From NCBI RefSeq assembly GCF_040702505.1, contig NZ_JBFBLC010000005.1, positions 124,001 to 188,000 of the forward strand: a stretch of 64,000 bases of DNA. The letters run 5' to 3'. The notes below the pieces were generated by a model that worked only from the letters and a program-made list of their open reading frames with translations, had not been told where the DNA came from and did no database searches. Every line of letters starts with the position of its first letter. Positions within the stretch are counted from its first letter, which is position 1. Below are positions 53,249 to 60,651 of the stretch, in pieces. A program made the translations under genes and the position numbers. Origin of the DNA: Terrabacter sp040702505 (lineage in GTDB: Bacteria > Actinomycetota > Actinomycetes > Actinomycetales > Dermatophilaceae).

Positions 53249-53285
53249 ACGAGGGCCGCTCCCCAATGCGGGGAGCGGCCCTCGT
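53249..53285. terminator. Bidirectional terminator between groEL and whiB
   Basis: A perfect 16-bp stem (53249-53264 with 53270-53285) and 5-nt loop AATGC lie between convergent genes. Confidence 0.85.
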
Positions 53286-53379
53286 TCGTCCTGCCCTCGC
53301 GCGGCCGTGGCGTGTCGCGGCTGTGCAGGCCGGCTGTCGCCGACGGCCCCCATGGAGTGGGGCCGACCACGTCAGACGA

Positions 53380-53667
53380 TCAGGAGGCCTCCTGGATGAC
53401 GTCGTAGAGCAGCTCGCGCTCACCCTCGGTCAGGCCGCCCCACACGCCGTACGGCTCACGGACCTCGAGCGCGTGCGAACGGCACTGCGTCACGACGGGG
53501 CAGGAGGCGCAGACCGCCTTGGCCTGGGCGTCGCGGTTGCGCCGGCGCGGGCCGCGCTCGCCCTCGGGGTGGAAGAAGACCTCGGGGCTGACGCCGCGGC
53601 AGGCGCCGTCCAGCTGCCAGTCCCACAGGTCGGCTACCGGTCCGGGAAGGCGGGTGATCTCGGCCAT
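53380..53667 (-). CDS. WhiB-family iron-sulfur transcription factor (WhiB3 position)
   Basis: The 95-residue protein has the four cluster ligands Cys23, Cys53, Cys56 and Cys62 (C-x29-C-x2-C-x5-C) and the turn GVWGG at residues 74-78. A basic stretch (RGPRRRNRDAQAK) precedes the Cys pair. WhiB proteins hold a [4Fe-4S] cluster, bind the principal sigma factor and sense redox or NO. The location beside groEL1 and sigD corresponds to M. tuberculosis whiB3, which links redox state to lipid metabolism. Orthology is inferred from position. Confidence 0.93.
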   Translation of the reverse strand: MAEITRLPGPVADLWDWQLDGACRGVSPEVFFHPEGERGPRRRNRDAQAKAVCASCPVVTQCRSHALEVREPYGVWGGLTEGERELLYDVIQEAS

Positions 53668-53990
53668 GTACTCGTCTCTCCGTGGGGCGGGTGAGCCCGC
53701 GTGTCCTCCGGCCAGCTCGGGTGCAGAAAGGGGGTGCGGGCCGCGGGTCCGACGCTAACCGGGCTCGTGACCACGGATAAAGGAAGGATTCTTAAGGACT
53801 TGTTCAAGAAATGCCATCTCGATGGCATGCTCTCCCCAGAGGGTGTTTCGGGCGAGATGTGCCCCTCCGAGGGGACGCCCACCGGCACTAGCATGGGGCT
53901 CCACTCCGAGCGGGTTCGCCCGAGTGAGCACCGAAGGCGGCGAGGCCATGGCTCGCCGGAAGACGACAAGTTCGGGGGACGAGGACTCTG
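53668..53990. promoter_or_regulatory. AT-richer divergent region between whiB and sigD
   Basis: The region from about 53770 to 53830 is clearly less G+C-rich than the rest of the window (GGATAAAGG, GATTCTTAAGG, TTGTTCAAGAAATG). It contains the perfect inverted repeat ATGCCATC-TC-GATGGCAT at 53811-53828. It must hold the promoters of both genes. GAGGA at 53981 serves the sigD start. I cannot choose -35/-10 pairs with confidence. Confidence 0.6.
53811..53828. promoter_or_regulatory. Perfect 8+2+8 inverted repeat upstream of whiB
   Basis: ATGCCATC and GATGGCAT flank TC. The site is about 144 bp before the whiB start and 163 bp before sigD, suitable for a regulator of either. I do not recognise the protein that would bind it. 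Confidence 0.55.
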
Positions 53991-54620
53991 ATGGGTCTCG
54001 GGTGGTCGACGCGGACCGGCGTAACGCCGGGCGCCGTCGGTGCGATGGAGCGGATGGACGCTCCGTCACTGCGGGAGCTCGCCGCGCTCGCCGGGCGCGA
54101 CCCGCTCTCTCGTGACGTCTTGCTGGCCCGGGTCAGGGACATGGCCGTGAGGTACTCCCGCGTCCGGCTCGGTCGCTTCGGCGCCGAGGACACTGCCCAG
54201 GACGTCGCCCAGGAGGTGTGCATGGCCGTCATGGCAGCACTGCCGACCTACCAGGAGCGCGGCCTGCCCTTCGAGGCCTTCGTCTACACGATCATCTCCC
54301 GCAAGCTCGTCGACGCCCAGCGCGCGGCCATGCGGGCGCCGGCCCTCATGCCGGACGTCCCCGACGGCCCCGACGATGCGCCGTCGCCCGAAGCCGTCGC
54401 GGTGACCCGCGACGACGCCGCCACCGCCCTGAACCTGATGCAGCAGCTGCCGGCGCAGCAGCGCGAGATCCTCACGCTCCGCGTCGCCGTCGGCATGTCG
54501 GCAGAGGAGACGGCAGCCGCGCTCGGGATGTCGCCCGGGGCCGTACGCGTGGCGCAGCACCGCGCCCTCGGCAAGCTCCGGACCCTGATCGCCCATGCCG
54601 AGAAGGGGGACGTCGCATGA
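53991..54620 (+). CDS. sigD: ECF-type RNA polymerase sigma factor (SigD-like)
   Basis: The 209-residue sigma factor has region 2 (about residues 45-115: VRYSRVRLGRFG, EDTAQDVAQEVCMAVMAALPTYQERG) and region 4 (about residues 148-205: LPAQQREILTLRVAVGMSAEETAAALGMS, PGAVRVAQHRALGKLRTL). These segments follow M. tuberculosis SigD closely. It presumably directs RNA polymerase to stationary-phase or starvation genes. The ATG 53991 has GAGGA five nt upstream, though internal Met residues are possible starts. It overlaps the anti-sigma gene by 4 nt. Confidence 0.92.
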   Translation: MGLGWSTRTGVTPGAVGAMERMDAPSLRELAALAGRDPLSRDVLLARVRDMAVRYSRVRLGRFGAEDTAQDVAQEVCMAVMAALPTYQERGLPFEAFVYTIISRKLVDAQRAAMRAPALMPDVPDGPDDAPSPEAVAVTRDDAATALNLMQQLPAQQREILTLRVAVGMSAEETAAALGMSPGAVRVAQHRALGKLRTLIAHAEKGDVA

Positions 54621-55756
54621 GCCGCCTCATTCCGATGAGCGACCTCGTCGCCGACGACCTGCTGCTGGACCGGCTCGCCGCCCGGGCGGACGCCGGTCCC
54701 GAGCCGGTCGCGGCGCTGCTCGCTGCCGTCGCCGAGCACGCCGACGCGCCGCTGGCCGCCGCCCGCGGCAGGCGCCGGACCTCGCGCAGGCACCGCTACC
54801 TCGGACCCTTCGCCGCTCTCGTGGTCGCGACCTCCGGCGCGGGTGTGGCCGCTGCCGTCACGCTGCCGCAGCACGCTAACGACAAGGCCGAACGGGCCCG
54901 CATCGTCAAGGAGATGGACGCCGCGGCCCACAGCGACGCCCCGAGCGCGCTGCTCTCCCGGCTGGGCCTGCCGCACACCACCGCGAGCACCGCAGCCAAG
55001 GGCCTCGTCCTGGCCCGTCGTGCCGACGGCACGTTCGCCCTTGTCCCGGCCGCCGACCCGGGCGGCCCCGCAGCCATCGACGACGCCGTGGCGGCAGAGA
55101 CGACCGCTCTGCGGATCCTGCGAGGCACCGCTCCCGCCGACGGGCTGTTCGACGGCGCGGTGGACCCGTCCGGCGGTGACCAGGCCGGCGAGGGCGGCGA
55201 CGTCGCCGGGGCCGGCGATTCCGGGCACTCGCTGTCCGGCGAAGCAGGGGCGGGCCAGGCGCACTCGGGCGAGGCGCAGTCGGGTCAAGCGCAGGCCGGT
55301 GAGGCCCACGGCATCGGTGGGCAGGGTCACGGCTCCGGACTGCCCGCCGCGCCATCCAGCGGGACGCCTGGCGGGGCCACTCCCGAGGCGCCTGCAACCG
55401 GTGGCCAGCACACCGGTGGAAGCACGGGTGCCACCGGCACGAAAGGTCCCACGGGCACGAAGGGCGGCTCGGGCGCCACGAGCGGCAAGGGCCCCAAGAC
55501 CGCCAACGCCAGCTCGGCCGGGCACACGACGGGCTCGAGTGCGGCGAGCACGCCGGGCCGGCCCTCGCTCGTCGCGCCACAGGCCGCGCCGAAGCCTGGC
55601 CAGCCGGCGACTCCCGCCACTCCGGCCCAGCCCGCCACGGCAGCCGTTCCCGCGGCTCCGGCCACCCCGGCCACTCCGGCGACCCCAGCCACGCCCTCGA
55701 AGCCGACCAAGCCGATCAAGCCCACCCAGCCGGTGAAGACGGCCGGTGACCGGTGA
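54617..55756 (+). CDS. rsdA: Anti-sigma-D factor RsdA-like membrane protein
   Basis: The 379-residue protein starts with a short sigma-binding segment (MSDLVADDLLLDRLAARADAG) similar to the RsdA domain that grips SigD. A basic patch (GRRRTSRRHR) and one transmembrane helix follow (about residues 58-78, YLGPFAALVVATSGAGVAAAV). The outside part from about residue 180 is low complexity: Gly/Ser/Ala/Gln repeats (AHSGEAQSGQAQAGEAHG), then TGTKGP and finally PATPATP runs. The gene is coupled to sigD. Release of SigD by regulated proteolysis is known for RsdA and likely here. An 18-bp duplication spans the stop codon. Confidence 0.82.
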   Translation: MSRLIPMSDLVADDLLLDRLAARADAGPEPVAALLAAVAEHADAPLAAARGRRRTSRRHRYLGPFAALVVATSGAGVAAAVTLPQHANDKAERARIVKEMDAAAHSDAPSALLSRLGLPHTTASTAAKGLVLARRADGTFALVPAADPGGPAAIDDAVAAETTALRILRGTAPADGLFDGAVDPSGGDQAGEGGDVAGAGDSGHSLSGEAGAGQAHSGEAQSGQAQAGEAHGIGGQGHGSGLPAAPSSGTPGGATPEAPATGGQHTGGSTGATGTKGPTGTKGGSGATSGKGPKTANASSAGHTTGSSAASTPGRPSLVAPQAAPKPGQPATPATPAQPATAAVPAAPATPATPATPATPSKPTKPIKPTQPVKTAGDR

Positions 55757-55892
55757 AGACGGCCGGTGCGGCTGCCTCGTCGGCGCCGACGCACGGCTGA
55801 GCCGAGCAGCTGCCCAGACCAGGCCGTCCGAGCAGCTCACCCGAGCGGCCCCGGCCGCTCCGGGCCGTTTCGGAGGCACTCCCGCGAGCCCG

Positions 55893-55898
55893 TAGAAT
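55893..55898 (+). promoter_or_regulatory. -10 element (TAGAAT) of guaB, likely leaderless
   Basis: TAGAAT, the best -10 hexamer in the window, ends six bases before the ATG at 55905. No ribosome binding site precedes the start. Confidence 0.6.
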
Positions 55899-55904
55899 CG
55901 CGCA

Positions 55905-57422
55905 ATGAGCCTCGGATCGTCTGACGTGCCCGCTGCTTTCGCCCAGATGGGCCTGACCTACGACGACGTGCTGCTCCTGCCTGGCTACAGCGACCTCGCC
56001 CCGAGCGACATCGACACCACCACGCGCCTGACGCGCGAGCTGTCGATCCGCTCTCCGCTCATCTCCGCGGCCATGGACACCGTCACCGAGGCCCGCATGG
56101 CGATCGCGATGGCCCGCCAGGGCGGCCTCGGCGTGCTGCACCGCAACCTCTCGATCCAGGACCAGGCCTACCAGGTCGACCTCGTCAAGCGGACCCAGAC
56201 CGGGATGATCTCCAACCCGATCACCATCGGCCCCGACCGCACCCTCGAGGAGCTCGACGCCATCTGCGGTGAGTACCGCGTCTCGGGCCTCCCGGTCATC
56301 GGCGACGACAAGAAGCTCATCGGCATGGTGACCAACCGCGACCTGCGGTTCACCCCGGTGGCGGAGTGGGCGACCACCCTCGTCCGCGACGTCATGACGC
56401 CGATGCCGCTCATCACCGGCCCCGTCGGCATCAGCCGCGATGACGCCGCGGCCCTGCTGCGCCAGCACAAGCGCGAGCGCCTGCCGATCGTCGACGCCGA
56501 GGGCCACCTGGCCGGCCTCATCACGGTCAAGGACTTCGTCAAGGGCGAGCAGTTCCCCGATGCGAGCAACGACGCCGACGGCCGCCTCATGGTGGGCGCG
56601 GCCATCGGCTACTTCGGCGACTCCTGGGAGCGGGCCACCACCCTCATCGAGGCCGGCGTCGACGTCCTCGTCGCCGACACGGCCCACGGCCACGTGCGCC
56701 TGCTCATCGAGATGGTCCAGCGGCTCAAGAACGACCCGGCGACCCGGCACGTGCAGGTCATCGGCGGCAACGTCGCCACCCGCGAGGGCGCTCAGGCCTT
56801 CGTGGACGCCGGCGCCGACGCCGTCAAGGTCGGGGTCGGTCCCGGCTCCATCTGCACGACGCGCATCGTCACGGGCGTCGGGGCGCCGCAGATCACGGCC
56901 GTGCACGCGGCCGCGCAGGCCTGCAAGCCGGCCGGGGTGCCGGTCATCGCCGACGGTGGCCTGCAGTACTCCGGCGACATCGCCAAGGCCATCGTCGCCG
57001 GCGCCGATTCCGTCATGGTCGGCTCACTGCTCGCCGGCTGCGAGGAGAGCCCGGGCGACCTCATCTTCGTCGCCGGCAAGCAGTTCAAGAGCTACCGCGG
57101 CATGGGCTCGCTCGGGGCGATGAGCAGCCGCGGCAAGAAGTCGTACTCCAAGGACCGCTACTTCCAGGCCGAGGTCGAGTCCGACGACATGATCGTGCCG
57201 GAGGGCATCGAGGGCCGGGTGGCCTACCGCGGGCCGCTGTCGGCCGTCGCCCACCAGATGCTCGGCGGCCTGCGCCAGTCGATGTTCTACGTCGGCGCCC
57301 GTTCCATCCCGGAGCTGCAGGACAAGGGCCAGTTCGTGCGCATTACCTCGGCCTCCCTCAAGGAGAGCCACCCGCACGACATCCAGGGCATCGTCGAGGC
57401 CCCCAACTACACCGTCGGCTGA
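55905..57422 (+). CDS. guaB: Inosine-5'-monophosphate dehydrogenase
   Basis: The 505-residue enzyme has LTYDDVLLLPGYS, ISAAMDTVTE, two CBS subdomains (about residues 100-220) and VIGGNVATREGAQAF. The catalytic Cys lies in VGPGSICTTRIVTGVGAPQ (about residue 317), followed by the flap. It oxidises IMP to XMP, the committed step to GMP. The CBS pair and Cys loop distinguish it from the neighbouring GuaB3. This is the GuaB2 position of mycobacteria. Confidence 0.96.
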   Translation: MSLGSSDVPAAFAQMGLTYDDVLLLPGYSDLAPSDIDTTTRLTRELSIRSPLISAAMDTVTEARMAIAMARQGGLGVLHRNLSIQDQAYQVDLVKRTQTGMISNPITIGPDRTLEELDAICGEYRVSGLPVIGDDKKLIGMVTNRDLRFTPVAEWATTLVRDVMTPMPLITGPVGISRDDAAALLRQHKRERLPIVDAEGHLAGLITVKDFVKGEQFPDASNDADGRLMVGAAIGYFGDSWERATTLIEAGVDVLVADTAHGHVRLLIEMVQRLKNDPATRHVQVIGGNVATREGAQAFVDAGADAVKVGVGPGSICTTRIVTGVGAPQITAVHAAAQACKPAGVPVIADGGLQYSGDIAKAIVAGADSVMVGSLLAGCEESPGDLIFVAGKQFKSYRGMGSLGAMSSRGKKSYSKDRYFQAEVESDDMIVPEGIEGRVAYRGPLSAVAHQMLGGLRQSMFYVGARSIPELQDKGQFVRITSASLKESHPHDIQGIVEAPNYTVG

Positions 57423-57447
57423 GGCCCACGAGCCACGCCACCCGAGA

Positions 57448-57486
57448 ACGTATGCCGTCCCGCGAGGCCCGCGGGACGGCATACGT
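57448..57486 (+). terminator. Intercistronic terminator hairpin with GTATGCC ends
   Basis: A perfect 17-bp stem (57448-57464 with 57470-57486), loop AGGCC, sits between guaB and guaB3. It starts with ACGTATGCCGT and ends with its complement. It ends 19 bp before the -10 box of guaB3, so the two genes are probably separate units. Confidence 0.8.
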
Positions 57487-57505
57487 CCGCGTGTCGCCGG
57501 GTCGA

Positions 57506-57511
57506 TAGGCT
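57506..57511 (+). promoter_or_regulatory. -10 element (TAGGCT) of guaB3, likely leaderless
   Basis: TAGGCT ends six bases before the GTG at 57518. Confidence 0.5.
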
Positions 57512-57517
57512 GGGCCG

Positions 57518-58639
57518 GTGACCGAGATCGAGATTGGCCGTGGCAAGCGCGGACGGCGCGCCTACTCCTTCGACGACATCGCCGTCGTGCCCTCGCGGCG
57601 CACGCGCGATCCCGAGGAGGTCTCGGTCTCCTGGCAGATCGACGCGTACCACTTCGACATCCCGGTCATGGCCGCCCCGATGGACTCGGTTGTCTCGCCC
57701 GAGACCGCCATTACCCTGGGCAAGCTCGGCGCGCTGCCGGTGCTCGACCTCGAGGGCCTGTGGACCCGTTACGAGGACCCGACCGCCCAGCTGCGTGAGA
57801 TCGCCGAGATCGAGCCGGGCGCCGCCACGGAGCGGATGCAGCAGATCTACGCCGAGCCGATCAAGCCCGAGCTCATCACCGAGCGCCTGCGCCAGCTGCG
57901 CGAGGCTGGGGTCACGGTGGCCGGAGCCCTGTCGCCGCAGCGCACCCAGCAGCACTGGAAGACCGTCGTCGAGGCCGGCGTCGACCTCTTCGTCATCCGC
58001 GGCACCACCGTCTCGGCCGAGCACGTCTCGGGCCGCGCCGAGCCGCTCAACCTCAAGCGCTTCATCTACGAGCTCGACGTGCCGGTCATCGTCGGTGGCG
58101 CGGCGACCTACACCGCGGCCCTGCACCTGATGCGCACCGGCGCGGCGGGCGTCCTCGTCGGCTTCGGCGGCGGCGCGGCCCACACGACGCGTACGGCCCT
58201 GGGCATTCACGCCCCGATGGCCTCGGCCGTCGCCGACGTCGCGGCAGCGCGACGTGACTACCTCGACGAGTCCGGCGGCCGCTACGTGCACGTCATCGCC
58301 GACGGCGGCGTCGGCACGTCCGGCGACATCGTCAAGGCCGTCGCCTGCGGCGCCGACGCGGTCATGCTCGGTGCGGCCCTGGCCCGCGCGACCGACGCCC
58401 CCGGCGGCGGCTACCACTGGGGCCCCGAGGCCCACCACGCCGAGCTCCCGCGCGGTGAGCGGATCGCCATCGGCGCCCAGGCCTCCATCGAGGAGATCCT
58501 CTTCGGGCCGGGCCGGCACGCCGACGGCACGACCAACGTCATCGGCGCCCTGCGCCGGGCGATGGCGACCACCGGCTACTCCGACGTCAAGGAGTTCCAG
58601 CGGGTCGAGGTCGTCGTCTCTCCCTACCTCGGCAACTGA
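57518..58639 (+). CDS. guaB3: GuaB3-family IMP dehydrogenase-related protein
   Basis: The 373-residue TIM-barrel protein matches the GuaB3 family that sits beside guaB in actinobacteria. It lacks the CBS subdomains. At the place of the IMPDH cysteine loop it has GVLVGFGGGAAHTTRTALG, with no Cys. VIADGGVGTSGDIVKAVACGADAVMLG is the phosphate-binding region. Whether such actinobacterial GuaB3 proteins oxidise IMP, reduce GMP or do something else is not clear from this sequence. Confidence 0.9.
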   Translation: MTEIEIGRGKRGRRAYSFDDIAVVPSRRTRDPEEVSVSWQIDAYHFDIPVMAAPMDSVVSPETAITLGKLGALPVLDLEGLWTRYEDPTAQLREIAEIEPGAATERMQQIYAEPIKPELITERLRQLREAGVTVAGALSPQRTQQHWKTVVEAGVDLFVIRGTTVSAEHVSGRAEPLNLKRFIYELDVPVIVGGAATYTAALHLMRTGAAGVLVGFGGGAAHTTRTALGIHAPMASAVADVAAARRDYLDESGGRYVHVIADGGVGTSGDIVKAVACGADAVMLGAALARATDAPGGGYHWGPEAHHAELPRGERIAIGAQASIEEILFGPGRHADGTTNVIGALRRAMATTGYSDVKEFQRVEVVVSPYLGN

Positions 58640-58705
58640 GGGGCCGCGCCCGCACGCGCTCTGTGGTGTGGGTTACTCCCGGTAGCCTGCACCGCGTCCG
58701 CTCCC

Positions 58706-58711
58706 TAGGGT
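58706..58711 (+). promoter_or_regulatory. -10 element (TAGGGT) of the GMC gene, likely leaderless
   Basis: TAGGGT ends six bases before the ATG at 58718, again without a ribosome binding site. Confidence 0.5.
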
Positions 58712-58717
58712 GAGCGC

Positions 58718-60391
58718 ATGGAGTTCGACCACGACGTCGTCGTCATCGGGTCCGGCTTCGGCGGGTCCGTGGCTGCGCTGCGCCTCGCCGAGAAGGGCTA
58801 CCGCGTCCACGTCTACGAGGCGGGGCGCCGCTTCGAGGACGACGACTTCGCCCGGACCAGCTGGGACGTGCGCCGCTACCTCTGGGCGCCGAAGCTCGGG
58901 CTCTTCGGCGTCCAGCGCATCCACCGGCTGCCCGACTGCCTGGTGCTCGCCGGGGCGGGCGTCGGCGGTGGGTCCCTGAACTACGCCAACACCCTCTACG
59001 TGCCGCCGGCCCCGTTCTTCCGGGACCCGCAGTGGGCGCACATCACCGACTGGGAGGCCGAGCTCGCGCCGCACTACGCCACGGCCCAGCGGATGCTCGG
59101 GGTGCGGCTCAACCCGTGCGAGGGTCCGGTCGAGCAGCTGATGCGCGACACCGCCGCCGACCTCGGGGTGGGCGCCACCTTCAGGAAGACCCCCGTCGGC
59201 GTCTTCTTCGGCGAGCCCGGCAAGCGCGTGCCCGACCCCTACTTCGGCGGCGAGGGCCCCGACCGTACCGGCTGCACCGAGTGCGGCAACTGCATGGTCG
59301 GCTGCCGGGTCGGCGCGAAGAACACCCTCGTCAAGAACTACCTCGCGCTCGCCGAGCGGCGTGGCGTCGTCATCGAGCCGCTGCGGACCGTCACGCGCAT
59401 CCGTCCGCTCGATCCGGCTGCGCCGGAGCAGGGGTATGCCGTCACGACCGTCCGCAGCGGGTCGTGGGCCCGTCGGGGTGGCCGGGCGGGGGAGCGCACC
59501 GTCACGGCGGCACAGGTGGTGGTCGCGGCCGGGGCCTGGGGCACGGCGCAGCTGCTGCAGGCCATGAAGGCCGAGCCCGTGGGCCGGGGGCTGCCGCGGC
59601 TGTCCGACCGGCTGGGGGAGCTGACCCGGACCAACTCCGAGGCGCTCGGCGGGGCCATGACCGCGCGGGTGCCGAAGGATGTCGACCTGACCCGCGGCGT
59701 GGCGATCACCTCGAGCTTCCACGTCGACGACACGACCCACGTCGAGAACTGCCGCTACGGCAAGGGCTCGAACCTCATGGGAGCGCTGGCGGTGATGCAG
59801 GTCGACGGCGGGGGACGCGTACCCCGGTGGGCGCGGTTCGTCGGCGGAGCGGCGCGGCACCCGTGGGTCTTCGCCCGGTCGCTGTCGACCCGGCGCTGGA
59901 GCGAGCGCACCGTCATCGCGCTCGTCATGCAGACGCGCGACAACTCGATCACGGTGCGGCGCCGGCGCGGTCTGCTCGGCTGGAGGCTGACCTCCAGCCA
60001 GGGCCACGGTGAGCCCAACCCGACGTACATCCCCGAGGGCAACACCGCGGTCAGAGCCATGGCGAAGCGGCTCGAGGACACGACGGGCGAGCGGGCCTGG
60101 CCCGGCTCCTCGATCGGTGAGGTCCTCGACATCCCGATGACGGCGCACTTCCTCGGCGGGGCGGTCATCTCGGACTCGCCCGAGACCGGGGTGATCGACC
60201 CGTACCACCGGGTCTGGAACTACCCGGGGCTGCATGTGCTCGACGGGTCCGCCGTGTCCGCCAACCTCGGGGTGAATCCCAGCCTGACGATCACCGCCCA
60301 GGCCGAGCGCGCCGTCTCGTTGTGGCCGGCCCGCGGCGAGGCTGACCCCCGCCCGGCGCAGGGCGAGGCCTACCGCCTCGTCGACGCCTGA
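58718..60391 (+). CDS. FAD-dependent GMC oxidoreductase, ChoD-like
   Basis: The 557-residue flavoprotein has the dinucleotide fold VVVIGSGFGGSVAALRLAEKG at the N-terminus, GAGVGGGSLNYANTL, and the C-terminal SANLGVNPSLTITAQAERA. A cysteine-rich segment, GCTECGNCMVGCRVGAKNTL (about residue 188), recurs in this subfamily (M. tuberculosis ChoD, Rv3409c) and looks like a metal or iron-sulfur site. ChoD was called cholesterol oxidase, but the true substrate of most members is uncertain. The position after guaB3 matches M. tuberculosis. Confidence 0.88.
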   Translation: MEFDHDVVVIGSGFGGSVAALRLAEKGYRVHVYEAGRRFEDDDFARTSWDVRRYLWAPKLGLFGVQRIHRLPDCLVLAGAGVGGGSLNYANTLYVPPAPFFRDPQWAHITDWEAELAPHYATAQRMLGVRLNPCEGPVEQLMRDTAADLGVGATFRKTPVGVFFGEPGKRVPDPYFGGEGPDRTGCTECGNCMVGCRVGAKNTLVKNYLALAERRGVVIEPLRTVTRIRPLDPAAPEQGYAVTTVRSGSWARRGGRAGERTVTAAQVVVAAGAWGTAQLLQAMKAEPVGRGLPRLSDRLGELTRTNSEALGGAMTARVPKDVDLTRGVAITSSFHVDDTTHVENCRYGKGSNLMGALAVMQVDGGGRVPRWARFVGGAARHPWVFARSLSTRRWSERTVIALVMQTRDNSITVRRRRGLLGWRLTSSQGHGEPNPTYIPEGNTAVRAMAKRLEDTTGERAWPGSSIGEVLDIPMTAHFLGGAVISDSPETGVIDPYHRVWNYPGLHVLDGSAVSANLGVNPSLTITAQAERAVSLWPARGEADPRPAQGEAYRLVDA

Positions 60392-60651
60392 CCCGCCGGG
60401 TGCGGACCGTCGCGGGCCGGCCGGGCGCCAGGGGTGCGCGGACTCGCGGGAGACGGACGAGGGTGAGGCCGTCACCCCTCAGAGACGGCCCCACCCGGCG
60501 GTGCGAGCCACAACCGGTCGAGAAGAAGCCCGGCACCGCGCTGGAAACGAGGCAGCGCAGGCAGGGTTACGGCCCGGGCGGATATCTCGGAAAGAAGTTT
60601 CGCGGCAGCCGTGAGGGTTGATGACAACGTCCTGCGGCGTCCTCGACGACA
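60392..60651. other. Intergenic region, no gene seen
   Basis: These 260 bp lie between the convergent GMC and ABC transporter genes. Short open frames on both strands have no ribosome binding site or domain. A less G+C-rich patch (GGATATCTCGGAAAGAAGTTTCG, about 60580-60602) stands out but forms no hairpin or palindrome beyond the hexamer GATATC. I see no strong terminator. Confidence 0.4.

Noticed and set aside
53948..54115. Small Arg-rich ORF overlapping the start of sigD
   Set aside because: It lies in another frame inside the sigma-factor gene, and its composition is that of a chance frame. sigD itself has a better ribosome binding site.
59275..59335. Iron-sulfur ferredoxin domain in the GMC oxidoreductase
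   Set aside because: The Cys-rich stretch is part of the ChoD-like GMC subfamily itself and lacks the C-x2-C-x2-C-x3-C-P pattern and length of a ferredoxin.
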